Positions 1-11,074 are shown, counted from the stretch's first letter. The stretch is DNA of 64,000 nt from Cordia subcordata (GCA_028554755.1 JAPTOF010000001.1:30493501-30557500); one strand, 5' to 3'. The notes: generated by a model not told the origin, from the sequence alone. Translations and numbers: made by a program.

Positions 1-448
1 GAAGATTTCAAGATGAATAAGAGAAAATTTACTTGATAAAATCAAAACCTCTCACGGAGAATATGCTCTTAACTAATAAGCTCATTAGGGTATCTAGCTC
101 TCCATCAAAAAGTGCATATTCCAACATGATAGCCAAGTATTTAACACATAAGTCGTCTTTCATTAGCACATAATCTCATTCTCATCAATCAAAGCATATA
201 TCACTATGTAACACATCACAACATAATCTTATCAATCAAAAAGCATATCACTCACATAACATATAATATATTTCTCCCCTTTTTGGTATCGTCAAAACAA
301 TTGGTAGATAGGAGGAAGTAGTAATACCAATAATTAATAAGAGATAGTAAAAATCTATTGAATTCTGAAAACGACCATAATAGTGTCACGCAAGATAAGA
401 GCAAGACAAAAACGAAAAAAATTAATGACAAAGGTTTTTAAGACCTAG

Positions 449-2194
449 TGTTGGATCTAAATGCTATTCTCATGGTTAGTTGTTATTCTAGATTTTAAAA
501 AATCAAAGACATGTTAACAATAGGAGCAGAAACATAGCATAAATAAAGTCTATTATATACATGGGCATCATATTCAAGCAAAAACACAAGAGTAAAGTTA
601 AAACCTGTTACCTTTGTAGCATGACCTAGATGCAAAATTGGCTTCTTCAGGCAATACCTGCCTCGTATTAGCCTCCTAGTGGTCTTCTCCATTATTTTCA
701 AAACTCTATTGCTAGGACACACTTTGCTATATTTAAGGCTAAATTGAGGTTATGGAATTTAGTGTGTGTTTTTGGTACTAGTGTAAGAAAAATCCTACGT
801 ACACTTACCAAGAAAAAAATCTCACTTTCATGTATTGGTTATGCCTATCTTGTACTATTTATAGTACTAAGCAACCCTCAAAAGTATAAGGTCCCTAGAA
901 TATTATGTTTCACCATAATACCCCTTCTTAGTCCTTCTAGAAATGGAATATTCCCTAGGGATAAGGATATAGCCAAATATTCCACTTCACACGCTAAATA
1001 TCTCCCAAGTAGGACCCGCTTATGCAATTAAGATATTCGCGAATTATATTAAGAAGACCTGGACAATTAAATCCTTTCTTAATTCCAAACTCAAATCTTA
1101 AATAAGTAATCCACATAATTAATTTACCTCAATTAATGTATCCACTAGATTAATGGCTAGTGGAGAGGCCAAAAGACATAATTACCCTTGGCTCCCAAAA
1201 TGCCCTCGCCATCACTTTGGCAACACTAAGGCCATTTTGACCTAAGTATTTCCACTAGAAGACCAAAGCCGCACTCCAATGATAATTACTGGTTAAGCAA
1301 GAGCTTGTCACCTGTTCCGGTGACCTCTGTCTTTGACCAACCGAGTGAAATAAGCAAAACGCCCCTCTATGTATTCTCGTAGTCAAAGCTGGTCCTTACA
1401 AGAATAGTCACCTCTAAGACTACACTTGGAACTTTGGAATCTCTAGTCCTATATGATGATCATCTACTAGTTATGGATCTCTTGATCTAGGGAACGACCT
1501 ACAAGCCAAATGACCGATATACCTCTGAAGGGTAATATCACTAGTACTAGATTTTTGGTGACCAAGTGGACAAATCTAAGGAGGCACATAGATTCTACTG
1601 TTGCATATGTATGTCCCAACTGATTAAAAAACAACACCCAACCGTACGAGGCAGACAATCTTATCACACAAAACCTTTCCTTATGGTACATTAAAGTGTT
1701 GCACCCTAACCTCATCAATTCATCTACACATGCTCAACATTAAGAGCACTGGTCACTCAGAAGATTTGAGATCTTGTCTTCTATATGTGATGGTACGATT
1801 CTCAGAAGACATATTCACGGTGGCCCTGTCTAATGCGTAACACATGTACTAGGAGCGTAGTCCAAAAAACCATCCAATGACCTAAGTAGATCACCTTCTG
1901 AAGAAAACTCACCCACTATAGCGTTATCCTAGTAGAGCACCCAACACTACCATCTAGCTATGGATACCTTTTATGATATTACCAAATCTAGACTTGGACT
2001 TGCTGTGTGTTTAACCGCACAGCATACCCAAGTCATTGGTGTATATTATTGGACCTTCATACTTTGCATCAATGCATAAATGGAGAGAATATGTTGTGCA
2101 AAACTCAATCATATAAATAATATCATGAGCAAACTATGTCTAACATCTAGTAATTACCTTGTGCTTCTAGTCTTTAAGGCATTCAATCCCAACA
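449..2194. mobile_element. solo-LTR-like insertion, 1746 bp, TG...CA
   Basis: The segment begins TGTTGGATCTAAATGC and ends GCATTCAATCCCAACA, so it has TG...CA ends with a short imperfect inverted terminal match. It is flanked by CCTAG (444-448) and CTTAG (2195-2199), a 4/5 matching 5-bp target-site duplication. It splits the 3' part of copia piece A. No gag/pol coding is seen inside; the open frames there are short and composition-driven. A solo LTR of a long-LTR element is the simplest reading; a non-coding LARD-like element is possible. Orientation is not determined. Confidence 0.5.
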
Positions 2195-2239
2195 CTTAGG
2201 AACCTATGCTAATTAAGACAAGAATGATAAATAGACAAT

Positions 2240-2640
2240 CTTCTCAATGGGATAGAAATAGAGTCACTTGGAGCACGATGGAAGTGGTTCAGCCCAATCA
2301 TAGTCCTTATAGAGAAAGTTGGTCGAGGTGTAAATTTTGAGAATAGTACCATTGTTGAGCATAGGATGTAATATTGGATCATCAACTTTATTCACTGAAT
2401 CTCTCTCTTTCCAAACAAGTTCATTCTTCTTGTTATCTTTGAATGGGGTTTCCTCATAAGCTTCTTTGCCTTTTTCTTTTTCTTTTTTTTTTTATTTACA
2501 CTTTTCTTCTCTTTGTGTGTCTTCTTGGGGCTTGTGGTCGGAGAATCATTATCAATCACAATAGTTTTTGGTTCCTTAGCTTTATCATTGTAACTTTGAT
2601 CAAAGATAGCCTTTTTGGCTTTGACTTTTGCTTTGCACCA
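2240..2640 (-). pseudogene. post-pol extra ORF relic of SIRE-like element A
   Basis: Two overlapping minus-strand frames give a protein-like product: first an unusually lysine-rich stretch (PTTSPKKTHKEKKSV then about ten consecutive Lys/Ala-Lys), then after a frameshift KNELVWKERDSV...DDPILHPMLNNG...YDWAEPLPSCSK. It lies directly downstream of the copia RNase H in the same orientation, the position of the extra ('envelope-like') ORF of SIRE/Maximus elements. I identify it by position and composition, not by a recognised motif. One frameshift and a terminal stop make it non-functional. Confidence 0.45.
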
Positions 2641-3174
2641 ACTTCCAAACCTTTACATGGGTATGTTTCCATCCATGATTTGTGAAATAGAAATGGGTAA
2701 GAGGTTTGTTTTCAAAGTGGGTTTGATGATTTTGAAGAGAAAACAAGATTTGATTGGAAGATTTTTGTGTTTTGAACAAGGGTTTTTTGAGAGAAAATAG
2801 TTTTTGGAAGGAATAGAATAGGTTAGAAATAAAATAATAATTTGGAAAGTTACCATTTTTCTTCTTACTAGGATGGCTTCCCGTTGCTTGGTACGCATCT
2901 TAATGTGCCCAGTACAAGGAAACCACATCGGTTAGTGCATTTTTGAAGAATTTACCTAATAAACCCCTTTCCAATTGTCTGGAACGATAATGAGTATGCC
3001 CTTTAGTGAGAAAATGCAAATTTTCAAAGGATTTTGCACGAAAATGCAATGCACACATAGATAGGCAACCAAGTTCACTTAAAGCACACTAAATTCATTA
3101 AAATATGATGTAATGATCACTCAAATCAATCAAATTGAGACATATTAAGCATATTTAAATCACAAACTCAATCA

Positions 3175-3366
3175 ATCAAGTTCAAGCATATCAAGATTTC
3201 TCCTAATCATACAAAATCTATCCTCTTCCAAAGGTTTAGTAAAGATATCAACTAATTGATTATCCATACTCATAAATTCAAGACTAATATTACCTTTAAG
3301 CACATGATCACGAAAAAATTGGTATCTAATTTCAAGATGCTTAGTTTGTGAATGTTGAAGATTTTG
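3175..3366 (-). pseudogene. copia RNase H C-terminal fragment (piece A)
   Basis: The minus-strand reading gives QHSQTKHLEIRYQFFRDHV followed by DNQLVDIFTKPLEEDRF, the hallmark C-terminus of Ty1/copia polyproteins (usual consensus TKHIEIR...FIRD and DxFTKPL). Only about the last 60 residues are left; the RNase H catalytic N-terminal half is absent because the sequence changes abruptly to an opposite-strand copia fragment at 3366-3373. It is a relic without a start codon of its own. Confidence 0.8.
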
Positions 3367-3372
3367 TCTAAA

Positions 3373-4420
3373 CATGAGCTTGTTAGAAACTTGTCTAAGA
3401 ATAAATATGAAAAAGACACAATATGTGATGCACGTCAACTTTGCAAGTAACACAAAACTTCATTCAAACCCATTAACATGGTTTCTACTTCTAGAGCATT
3501 ACCATTATTGCATATGAATTTGTTTGGACCAATTGATATAACTAGCTTAAGTGGATCTAGATATACCTTTATTGTTGTAGATGATGACACTAGGTTTACA
3601 TGGGTCATGTTTCTCTCACACAAAAATGATGCCTTTAATGAATTTGCAAAATTGTGTAAAAAGGTGCAAAATGAGAAAGGATATTTCATAACTTGCATTC
3701 GTATTGATAATGCACGAAAAATATGTGAACTCTTATTTTATGCATTCTTGCGATGAGCATGGCATCGAACACAACTCTTTGGCCCCTCGAACCCTTTAAC
3801 AAAATGGGGTAATAGAGAGAAAGAATCATAGTTTACAAGAAATGGTAAGGACTATACTTAAAGAACACAACTTGCCTATATATTTTTGGAGTAAAGTCGT
3901 TAACATCGTATGTTACATGCAAAATAGAGTCTTCATTAGACCCATTTTAAATAAAACTTCATATGAGCTATGGCATGGCAAAACCCCTAAGATTTCATAC
4001 TTCAAAGTCTTTGTTTATAAATGCTTCATTTTGAATACAAAAGATCATTTGCAAAAATTTGATGCCAAATCGAATGAGGGTATTTTTCTTGGTTATTCCA
4101 CTAAGAGTAAGGCATATTGTGTGTACAACAAAACAACTCTTGTTGTGGAAGAGTCAATGCATGTAACTTTTGATGAAACTAATTCATTTGTACCGAGAAA
4201 GAATAATGTTGATGTAGGTTATCTCATAGAGAAGACAACACTTGAAGATCAACCTACCAATGGCAAGGAGACTCCAAAAGATCAAGAGAATGACAAAGCA
4301 TCACCTTGGAAAATGAAGAAACTCATATTGACTTGCCAAGAAGTTGGAGGTTTGTGAGAGATCACCCCCAAGATCAAATCACTGGTTATCCATTCAAAGG
4401 AGTAAGAACAAAGGGTAATA
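3373..4420 (+). pseudogene. copia GAG-pre-integrase and integrase (piece B)
   Basis: The zinc-binding/GAG-pre tail (3373-3450) is followed by the integrase core: the first catalytic Asp region is replaced by HMNLFGPID, where the usual text is HMDLFGP, so that Asp is lost. VVDDDTRFTWVMFLSHKND is conserved; the second Asp lies in RIDNA. A frameshift near 3715 and a stop near 3798 break the frame before VERK (here degenerate 'IERKNHSLQEM'). From 3842 the integrase C-terminal half reads well through GIFLGYSTKSKAYCVYNK and VEESMHVTFDETN. It cannot encode active integrase. Confidence 0.75.
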
Positions 4421-4539
4421 TCAATACTTTTTGGGAGCACTATGCATTTATTTCATAAGTTAAACCTAAAAATGTAAAAGAAGCCTTATTTGATGAAAAT
4501 TGGATAATTTCCATGTAAGAGTTAAACCAATTCACTAGA

Positions 4540-5340
4540 AATAAGGTTTGGAAGCTAGTAGAGAGACCTAGAGACCACCTGGTAATTGGAACTAAATGGA
4601 TATTTAGAAACAAACTAGATGAATCTAGTGTAGCAACTAGGAATAAGGTTAGACTTGTAGCTCAAGAGTATAATCAAGAAGAAGGGATATGATATGATGA
4701 GACCAATGCCCCTATCTAGATTGGAATTTATTTGTATGTTGCTTGCTTTTGATTGTTATATGGATTTTAAGCTATATCAAATGGATGTCAAAAGTGCTTT
4801 TGTAAATGGTTTTATTGAGGGGAAAATATATGTTAAGCAACCTTCCGATTTTGAAGATCCATGCTTTCCAAACTATGTTTACAAACTTAAAAAAGCTTTA
4901 TATGGTTTAAACAAGCCCCTAGGGCTTGGTACGAAAGACTTGTAGTTTTCTTGTTGAAAAAAAGAGGGAAACTATACTCCACTTTGTTCATTAAAAGAGA
5001 TAAAAATAATATTTACTTGTTCAAATCTATGTGGATGATATCATTTTTTGTACCACTAATGTTGCTTTATGCGAAAGTTTTTCTAACTGTATGCATAGGG
5101 AGTTTCAGATAAGCATGACGGGTGAGTTAACCTTCTTCTTCGAACTCCAAATCAACAAACTAAGGAAGGCATCTTCATGAATCAAGCCAAGTACACAAAT
5201 AAGATAATCAAAAAATTTGGACTTGTAGATGCTAAAGAAATTGGAACCCCTATGAGTCCTTCAACCAAGCTAGACAAGGATGAAAAGGGTGAGCTGGTAG
5301 ATTAAAAGAAATATCAAGGTATAATCGGTAGCTTACTCTA
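4540..5340 (+). pseudogene. copia reverse transcriptase fragment (piece B)
   Basis: Starts with LTRNKVWKLVERPRDH...GTKWIFRNKLDE (4540-4630) and continues LYQMDVKSAFVNGFIEGKIYV and KLKKALYGL (4760-4910). After a frameshift at the usual PRAWYERL position comes the catalytic box IYVDDIIF (about 5025-5050), still intact here, unlike piece C where it is YVND. It ends in the connection segment (GTPMSPSTKLDKDEKG, then GIIGSLLY). Several stops and at least two frameshifts make it a pseudogene. Confidence 0.75.
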
Positions 5341-5446
5341 TCAATTCATCTTATCACTTATCTTCACAAGATGCATTTTAGTAAAATAATTATAAATGAA
5401 TATTGAATTTTTATCACCAAAATTAATAACTAGTATTTAGCCAATA
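5341..5446 (-). repeat. truncated 3' LTR of element C
   Basis: 106 bp matching the outer end of the 5' LTR (13586-13485), including cttatcttcacaagat and aattataaatg. It stops abruptly at 5341, where plus-strand piece B begins, so more than 1.2 kb of this LTR is missing. Confidence 0.8.
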
Positions 5447-5472
5447 ATCTCCCCCTTTTTGATGATGACAAA
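5447..5472 (-). promoter_or_regulatory. polypurine tract of element C
   Basis: The minus strand reads TTTGTCATCATCAAAAAGGG followed by GGAGAT, directly before the LTR start at 5446 (TATTGGCTAAATAC). It is the plus-strand priming site. The adjacent LTR start is TA instead of TG, a mutation relative to the other LTR. Confidence 0.8.
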
Positions 5473-5499
5473 TTATTAAAGATATTAGCATTTTACTCC

Positions 5500-5850
5500 C
5501 CATTAATATGAACATTCTTTTTCAAGTAAAAAATCATTTTTGGGAAATGGTCTCTCTATCAAATTTAGCTTATACACATTTTGAACCTTATGCAATCAAC
5601 CTAAAAATACTCCATATATCAAATTTAGCTTATGCACATTTTGAAAGCAATCATCAAAAAAGACCTCTCAATACACAAGTAATTGACTCAAACAATTTAA
5701 CTATTAGTTCAAGCAATCAAGGTAACAAACTATATGTGCTCAAGCAATCAAGCTATATGTACTCAAGCAATCAAGTTCAAGCAATCAAGCAATCAAGCTA
5801 TATGTGCCCTTTTTTTCCTTTTCCTTCTCCCCCTTTGGCATCATAAAAAA
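5500..5850 (-). repeat. short tandem repeats in the 3' UTR of element C
   Basis: Two copies of tcaaatttagcttatgcaca start 60 bp apart (5558 and 5618). They are followed by repeated caagcaatcaagctatatgt units between 5710 and 5800. A second purine tract (plus strand ttctccccctttggcatcat, 5823-5843) borders them. This arrangement next to the PPT is typical of SIRE-like 3' ends and parallels piece A near position 270. Confidence 0.65.
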
Positions 5851-6112
5851 TCAGGAAGGAAGAAAATGCAAGTAAAAATGGGATAATCATAATTCATAAA
5901 AGTTTAATTCATGAAAAAATAAAATGATGAAGCAAAAGTAATATCTCTAGTCAGAAATTGAAAACGAACTAAAAAGTTAACTAAAAGTTGTTTTCCAGTA
6001 CTAAAAATGAAATTTGAAGTACGGAAGATCATGGTGCATGGTCATGGTGATCCCTGAAGTACTACTGCATATCAGAACGCATGATTGCCATTTCTGAATC
6101 AATGTGCTCCCT

Positions 6113-7408
6113 CTAGTGAGCAAGCTCAATCCATTGATTGTTCATTATAGTCTGCATTTCGCCCATCCCTGTATTTAAAGCTTGCAGCTGTGAGAAAATC
6201 TGTGCCATTACTGAAGGGTCTTCTTGTTGTCTCAGGGAACTAGAACTTGCACCTTGTTGCATTTCGACCCGTCGTTGTTCATCAATAAACTTCTGTGCTT
6301 GGGATTCTCTCATTATTATCCTAAGTGTAACCTTCTCAAGACCCATATCTTCATCCTCAGAAGTGCTAACAACCATAAGGATTATTCTAGGTATACCTAA
6401 GTTAGCTTTTCTCTTGTTCTGGCTCTTCTTCTTCCCCTAAAGTAACATCTATTCATTCAAATACATCATCAACATGTTGTGCATCTGGCCCATAGACATG
6501 ATTAATAAAAGTAGTCCCCTTTCTAGTCCTAGCCTTATTTGCTGCCTGGATATCTTGTGGTAAGTTTCTGAATGTCTCTCTATTTATTGGTTCACCATTG
6601 TACCAATAAATCCCCATAAACGTCATGTAAAACATATCAAAATTCAAAGCAAACTTCTGAAATGGTGCATTTGAGGAAATATTAAAATGAGTGAAAATAT
6701 ACATCAAGGTCATGCCATACCCTAGGTAGTTGTCTTTCCTCCATCTTTTCCACTTATATGTAGCATATGTTGTAGAATAAGAAAAGACAATGCTATCTTA
6801 GTTCCCATCTTGAGGCTAAAGTAAATGTAAGCATCTATAACCAGGATCTTTCCATTATTGATGTTCCTAGGGAAAATTACTTCACTAATGATTTTAAAAG
6901 CAATTCTCTTATTGAAATCAACATCCCTCAACAATGGAAGAATTAAATCTAGAGTCTTAGGCCCTACATCCTTCCACATATATTCTATAACATCTCCTGG
7001 TATGTTAGTACCCTTAATCCCATCCAGTTAACCTTGACTATTGTAATGCCCTTCTCCTTCCACAGGTATCTTAAAGATTTTATGCAACGTATCCTGATTG
7101 AGTATAGAACTAATCCCATAAACAGTTGATGTTAATTCAATTTTTGGACTCCTACGATGCACCTCAAGATTTGTATAAAATTCTATTATCAACTTATCTT
7201 GAACATCACAATGCAAGTGCATAAACATATATGAATCTTTAAATAGTGGAAGAACATTAGTACCAGCAAAATCTGAGTCCACAAGAAATTTACCGTACAA
7301 AATTGAATGTTTTCCTTGAATCTTTGATACAGGTAGTGGAGAAGATTGTGTTCTAGCCTTTTTTCCTCTTCTTCCACGTTCATGACCTCTAGCCCTTGGA
7401 TTCACCAT
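6113..7408 (-). pseudogene. extra ('envelope-like') ORF of element C
   Basis: Starts MVNPRARGHERGRRGKKART (basic N-terminus) at 7408 and continues in three blocks separated by stops: VHRRSPKIELTSTVYGISS / HKIFKIPVEGEGHYNSQG (to 7028), MWKDVGPKTLDLILPLLRD...FLILQHMLHISGKDGG (6979-6722), NRETFRNLPQDIQAANKAR (6713-6453), then a Gln-rich, coiled-coil-like end (EQRRVEMQQGASSSSLRQQ, 6376-6113). It lies between pol and the PPT on the same strand, as the extra ORF of SIRE-type elements does. No membrane segment that would support a genuine envelope is evident, so a plant-transposon accessory protein is equally possible. Confidence 0.55.
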
Positions 7409-7816
7409 GATTTCACGGATTTTTTGAAAATTGAAACGGTGAAAACCTGTTTTTGAAGTGGGTAATGAGAATATGGAAAGAATTTTGAGAAATTGGTTGA
7501 AATTTCAAGAATCAAAGGTGGGTTTAAGATAGTTTTAGGTTAGGGTTAAAAAATTTGGGAAGAATTAAATGATTTTGAGGTTAAAAGCCTTAATTTTAAC
7601 CCTGTCCATGTTCAGCCGATCGACCGGCTGGTCGCGGAGGATCAGAGAGCACCTAAAAAATTTTTTTGTAGCCGAATGCCCTATAGCTGTAGTTGGTCGA
7701 CCGGCTATGTCAACTGGCCAGGTAAAAAAATGCCTAAATGCTTGTTTTTTTATGCCCAAGCCATATAAACACATATATATGCAATTTAACCACTTTTTAT
7801 CATTCCAATTTCTCTT

Positions 7817-8074
7817 CTAATCTTGCAAAAATTGATTCTCGTACAATGGTTTAGTAAAAATATCAACAACTTGATCCAGAGTATCAACAAATTCAAGTAT
7901 GATATCATCTTTTTGTACATGATCTCTAATGAAATAGTGTCTAATCTCAATATGCTTAGTTCTTGAATGTTGAATTAGGTTTTTAGTGAGATTAATTGTA
8001 GTAGTATTATCACAATGTATAGGAACATGATTATATTGCAAGCCATAATTAAGTAAAATTTGTTTCATCCACAA
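7817..8074 (-). pseudogene. copia RNase H domain of element C
   Basis: Reads HCDNTTTINLTKNLIQHSR and TKHIEIRHYFIRDHV...DTLDQVVDIFTKPL, the standard copia RNase H ending. The upstream part (8212-8074) reads SWSCRKQNSVAISITKAEY in the right order but with stops. The domain ends about 7820; the 400 bp downstream to the extra ORF are non-coding and contain two GGTCGACCGGCT-type palindromes. Confidence 0.8.
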
Positions 8075-8211
8075 AATTTGAGCTATGTAGCTACCAGCTG
8101 CAATATATTCAGCTTTAGTGATAGAAATAGCAACACTATTTTGTTTCCTACATGACCAAGATACTAAAGAATGTCCTAGGAATTAACAAGTTCCACTAGT
8201 GCTTTTGCGGT

Positions 8212-9430
8212 CTACTTTACATCCAGCATAGTCAGCATCAGAAAATCCATATAAGTCAAATGAAGTTCCTTTTGCATACCAAAACCTAGATTACTTGTTC
8301 CTTTAAGATATCTAATGATTCTTTTTCCAGCAACTAAGTAAGTTTCCTTAGAACTAGATTGAAATCTAGCACATAAGCAAATAGCAAACATAATATTCAG
8401 TCTAGAGGCAGCTAAATATAATAAGCTACCGATCAAACCTCTGTATTTCTTCTCATCTACAAGTTTACCTTTTTCAACTTTATCCAATTTTGTTGAGGGG
8501 CTCATAGGAGTTCCAATCTCCTTTGCATTTCTCAAGCCCAAACTTTTTGATAATTTCCTTGGTGTATTTGGCTTGATTGATGAAGATGCCCTCCTTTTCT
8601 TGTTTGATTTGGAGTCCAAGGAAAAATGTTAACACTCCCATCATGCTCATCTCGAACTCTTTATGCATGCACTTAGAAAAACTCTCACATAAAGATACAT
8701 TAATAGCACAAAAGATTATATCATTAACATAAATTTGTACAAATAGAATGTCATTCCCTTTTCTTTTAATAAACAAAGTAGAGTCAAGTTTTCTTCTTTC
8801 AAAGTTATTTTCCACAAGAAATCCACTCACGCCTATTTGGATTGGCTTTTTTCAAAAGCACTTTTTTTAATATCTTTTCAAAAATAACTTTTTTAAAAAG
8901 CTGAAAATTTTGGCTTCTAAAAAAAGCTGTATTTGAGCTTTTTTCAAAGTTTCAACTTTTTTGGAAGACAAATCAAATAGTTATTGAAAACTTAATGTAA
9001 CTTTTTCAAGAAAAAAAAATGCTTTTTTCTTAAAAAAAAGCCAATCCAAACAAGCCCTAAGTCTTTCGTACCAAGCTCTAGGAGCTTGCTTTAAACCATA
9101 CAATGCTTTTTCTAGTTTAAAAACATGATTTGAGAAACATGAATCTTCAAAATCGGGTGGTTGTTCAACATAAACTTTTTCTTCAATGAAGTCATTTAAG
9201 AAAGCACTTTTAACATCTATTTGATAGAGTTTGAAGTCCATATAATATGCAAATGAAAGTAACATTTGAATATATTCAAGTCTAGCTACGAGAGCATAAG
9301 CCTTATCGTAATCAATTCTTGCTTCTTGATTATATCCTAGGGCTACTAATCTAGCCTTGTTTCTAGTTACTATACCGACTTCATCTAGTTTGTTACCAAA
9401 TAATCATTTTGTTCCTATTACCAATCTATC
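8212..9430 (-). pseudogene. copia reverse transcriptase of element C, split by a MITE
   Basis: RT motifs in order: FKLYQIDVKSAFLNDFIEEK and KALYGLKQAPRAWYERL (9265-9060). The codon run is then interrupted exactly after ERL by the 228-bp MITE at 8830-9057 and resumes SGFLVENNF. The catalytic box is YVNDIIF, so the second Asp of YVDD is changed to Asn. Then FFLGLQIKQEKEGIFINQAKY and the connection domain GSLLYLAASRLNIMFAICL. The active-site change plus insertion and frameshift make it inactive. Confidence 0.85.
8830..9057. mobile_element. Harbinger-type MITE copy 1 (228 bp)
   Basis: Terminal inverted repeats: left CGCCTATTTGGATTGGC, right GCCAATCCAAACAAGCCC. The flanking trinucleotides TCA (8827-8829) and TAA (9058-9060) are a one-mismatch TWA target duplication as made by PIF/Harbinger elements. 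The insertion is inside the RT codons of element C (ERL|SGFL), so the empty site can be read from the protein. No coding capacity; interior is A/T-tract rich. Confidence 0.85.
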
Positions 9431-9451
9431 TTTAGGCCTTTCAACTAACTT

Positions 9452-10983
9452 CTAAACTTTATTTCTATCAAATTGGTTAAGTTCTTCTTGCATGACAATT
9501 ATCCAATTCTCATCAAGTAAGGCTTCTTTTACATTTTTAGGTTCTATATGAGAAATAAATGCATAATGTTCATAAAAAGCATTAATATTATGCCTAGTTC
9601 TTACTCCTTCATTTGGATCACCGAGGATTTGATCTTGAGGATGGTTTCTTACAAATTTCCAACTCTTTGGTAGGTCTCCATGAGTTTCTTTGGTTTCAAT
9701 GTTTCCTTTGTTTAAGCATTTTTCTCTCTGCATATTGGCTTGAGACTCCTTTTCTTGATATTCTTCTTCTTGCTTTGCATCTTCTTGTTTTGTTGAAGTT
9801 TCTTTGTCTTTTGGAGTTTGATCTTCAAGTGTCGTCTTTTCCAAAAGATAATCTACATTGTCAATTTCCCTTCTCGGCTCAAATGGGTTAGTCTCATCAA
9901 ATGTAACATGCATTGATTCTTTCACAACAAGAGTTCTTTTATTGTAAACTTTATATGCTTTACTCTTTGTGGAATAACCCAAAAATATGCCTTCATCCGA
10001 TTTAGCATAAAATTTCCTTAAGTGGTCCTTAGTATTTAAGATAAAACATTTATAACCAAACACTTTGAAGTATGAAATTTTAGGTGCTTTTCCATGGTAT
10101 AGTTCATATGGAGTTTTATTTAGGATAGGTCTAATTAAAACCCTATTTTGCATATAACATCCAAAAATATGTTAGCAAGTTGTATTCTTTCAACATGGTT
10201 TTTGCCATTTCTTGTAATGTATGAGTCTTCCTCTCTACTATCTCATTTTGTTGAGGAGTTCGAAGAGCTAAAAAGTTGTGCTCAATGCCATGTTCATCAC
10301 AAAAATTCATGAAATGAGTGTTCACATATTCGGTGTCATTATCACAACGTATGCAAGTTATAAAATAGCCTTTCTGATTTTGCATTTTTCTACATAATCT
10401 TACAAATTCATTCAAGATATCATTTTTATGTGCAAGAAACATAACCCATGTAAATCTAGTATAGATATCTACAATAACAAATGTATATCTAGAACTTCCT
10501 AAGCTGGCCACATTAATAGGTTCAAACAAATCCAAATGTAATAATTGCAATGCTCTATTTGTTGAAACTTTATTAGGGGTTTGAAAGATGCTTTATGTTG
10601 TTTCCTTAATTGACAAGCATCACAAATTTTTATCTTTTTCAAACTTTACCTTCGGTAAGTCTCTAACTAGATCATGCTTTGATAAATCATTCAACAAGCT
10701 CATGCTAGCATGTTCCAGTCTTCTATAACCAAGCATTATCATGCACAACGGACAAGCATTTAACGTGTTGACACGCAAGTTGATTAATTTCAATGGTGTA
10801 GACCTTTTCATTTCTCTTAGCTACAAATAATATATTATCATTTCCACATTCATACACAATGCAACTAGAGGATTGAAAAACTACTTTATGACCTTTGTCA
10901 CACAATTGACTAATACTAAGTAGATTAAATTTTAGGCCTTCTGCAAGTAAGACATTATGTAGCAAGAGAATTTTCGTTACCAA
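9452..10983 (-). pseudogene. copia GAG-pre-integrase and integrase of element C
   Basis: GAG-pre domain (GLKFNLLSISQLCDKGH, then RRLEHASMSLLNDLSKHDL, with the first His-containing WHRRLGH altered). Then the integrase core: LHLDLFEPINVAS (first Asp present), RCDNDTEYVN (second Asp), QQNEIVERKTHTLQEM (Glu present). The DDE residues therefore survive. The core is followed after a frame change near 10145 by the integrase C-terminal/linker region (RPILNKTPYELYHGK, GIFLGYSTKSKAY, HVTFDETNPFEP) and an acidic Gln/Glu/Lys linker leading to RT. Frame breaks at about 10590 and 10145 prevent an intact product. Confidence 0.85.
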
Positions 10984-11074
10984 TGCTTCCTTTTCTGATT
11001 ATTTTTCCTTCGCTATTGTCACCAAAGGTAATGTCTCATCGTTTTGTCTTTTTCAATTCATAGAAGAGTGATGA

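Larger units (their letters stand above)
1..3366 (-). mobile_element. SIRE-like Ty1/copia piece A (3' part only)
   Basis: Read on the minus strand, this holds the end of a copia polyprotein (RNase H, about 3366 down to 3175), then a lysine-rich post-pol ORF relic (about 2640-2240), then a purine-tract motif typical of SIRE 3' untranslated regions (271-297 on plus: tctcccctttttggtatcg), then short repeats of atcaatcaaagcatat type down to the window edge. The same order (RNase H, extra ORF, purine tract, short repeats, PPT, LTR) is seen in piece C, so the true PPT and 3' LTR probably lie just left of the window. It is interrupted by a solo-LTR-like insertion at 449-2194. The 5' part of the element is missing: at 3366-3373 the sequence switches to a plus-strand copia fragment. 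Confidence 0.7.
3373..5340 (+). mobile_element. SIRE-like Ty1/copia piece B (inverted pol segment)
   Basis: A plus-strand copia pol segment, opposite to flanking pieces A and C. It starts inside the GAG-pre-integrase domain (HELVRNLSKNKYEKDTICDA), runs through integrase (LLHMNLFGPIDITSLSGSRY) and reverse transcriptase, and stops in the connection domain at GIIGSLLY (about 5320-5340). It then abuts, in mid-domain, the first 106 bp of the LTR of piece C. The protein is clearly the same family as C (compare KISYFKVF.YKCFILNTKDHL in both) but an independent copy. Stops and frameshifts occur throughout. Confidence 0.8.

Noticed and set aside
271..297. PPT immediately followed by an LTR for element A
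   Set aside because: The sequence at 1-270 does not resemble the LTR of element C and consists of short repeats; the equivalent upstream purine motif in C (5823-5843) suggests the true PPT lies outside the window.
2443..2928. Overlapping hydrophobic plus-strand frames
   Set aside because: Antisense of the lysine-rich extra ORF of element A.
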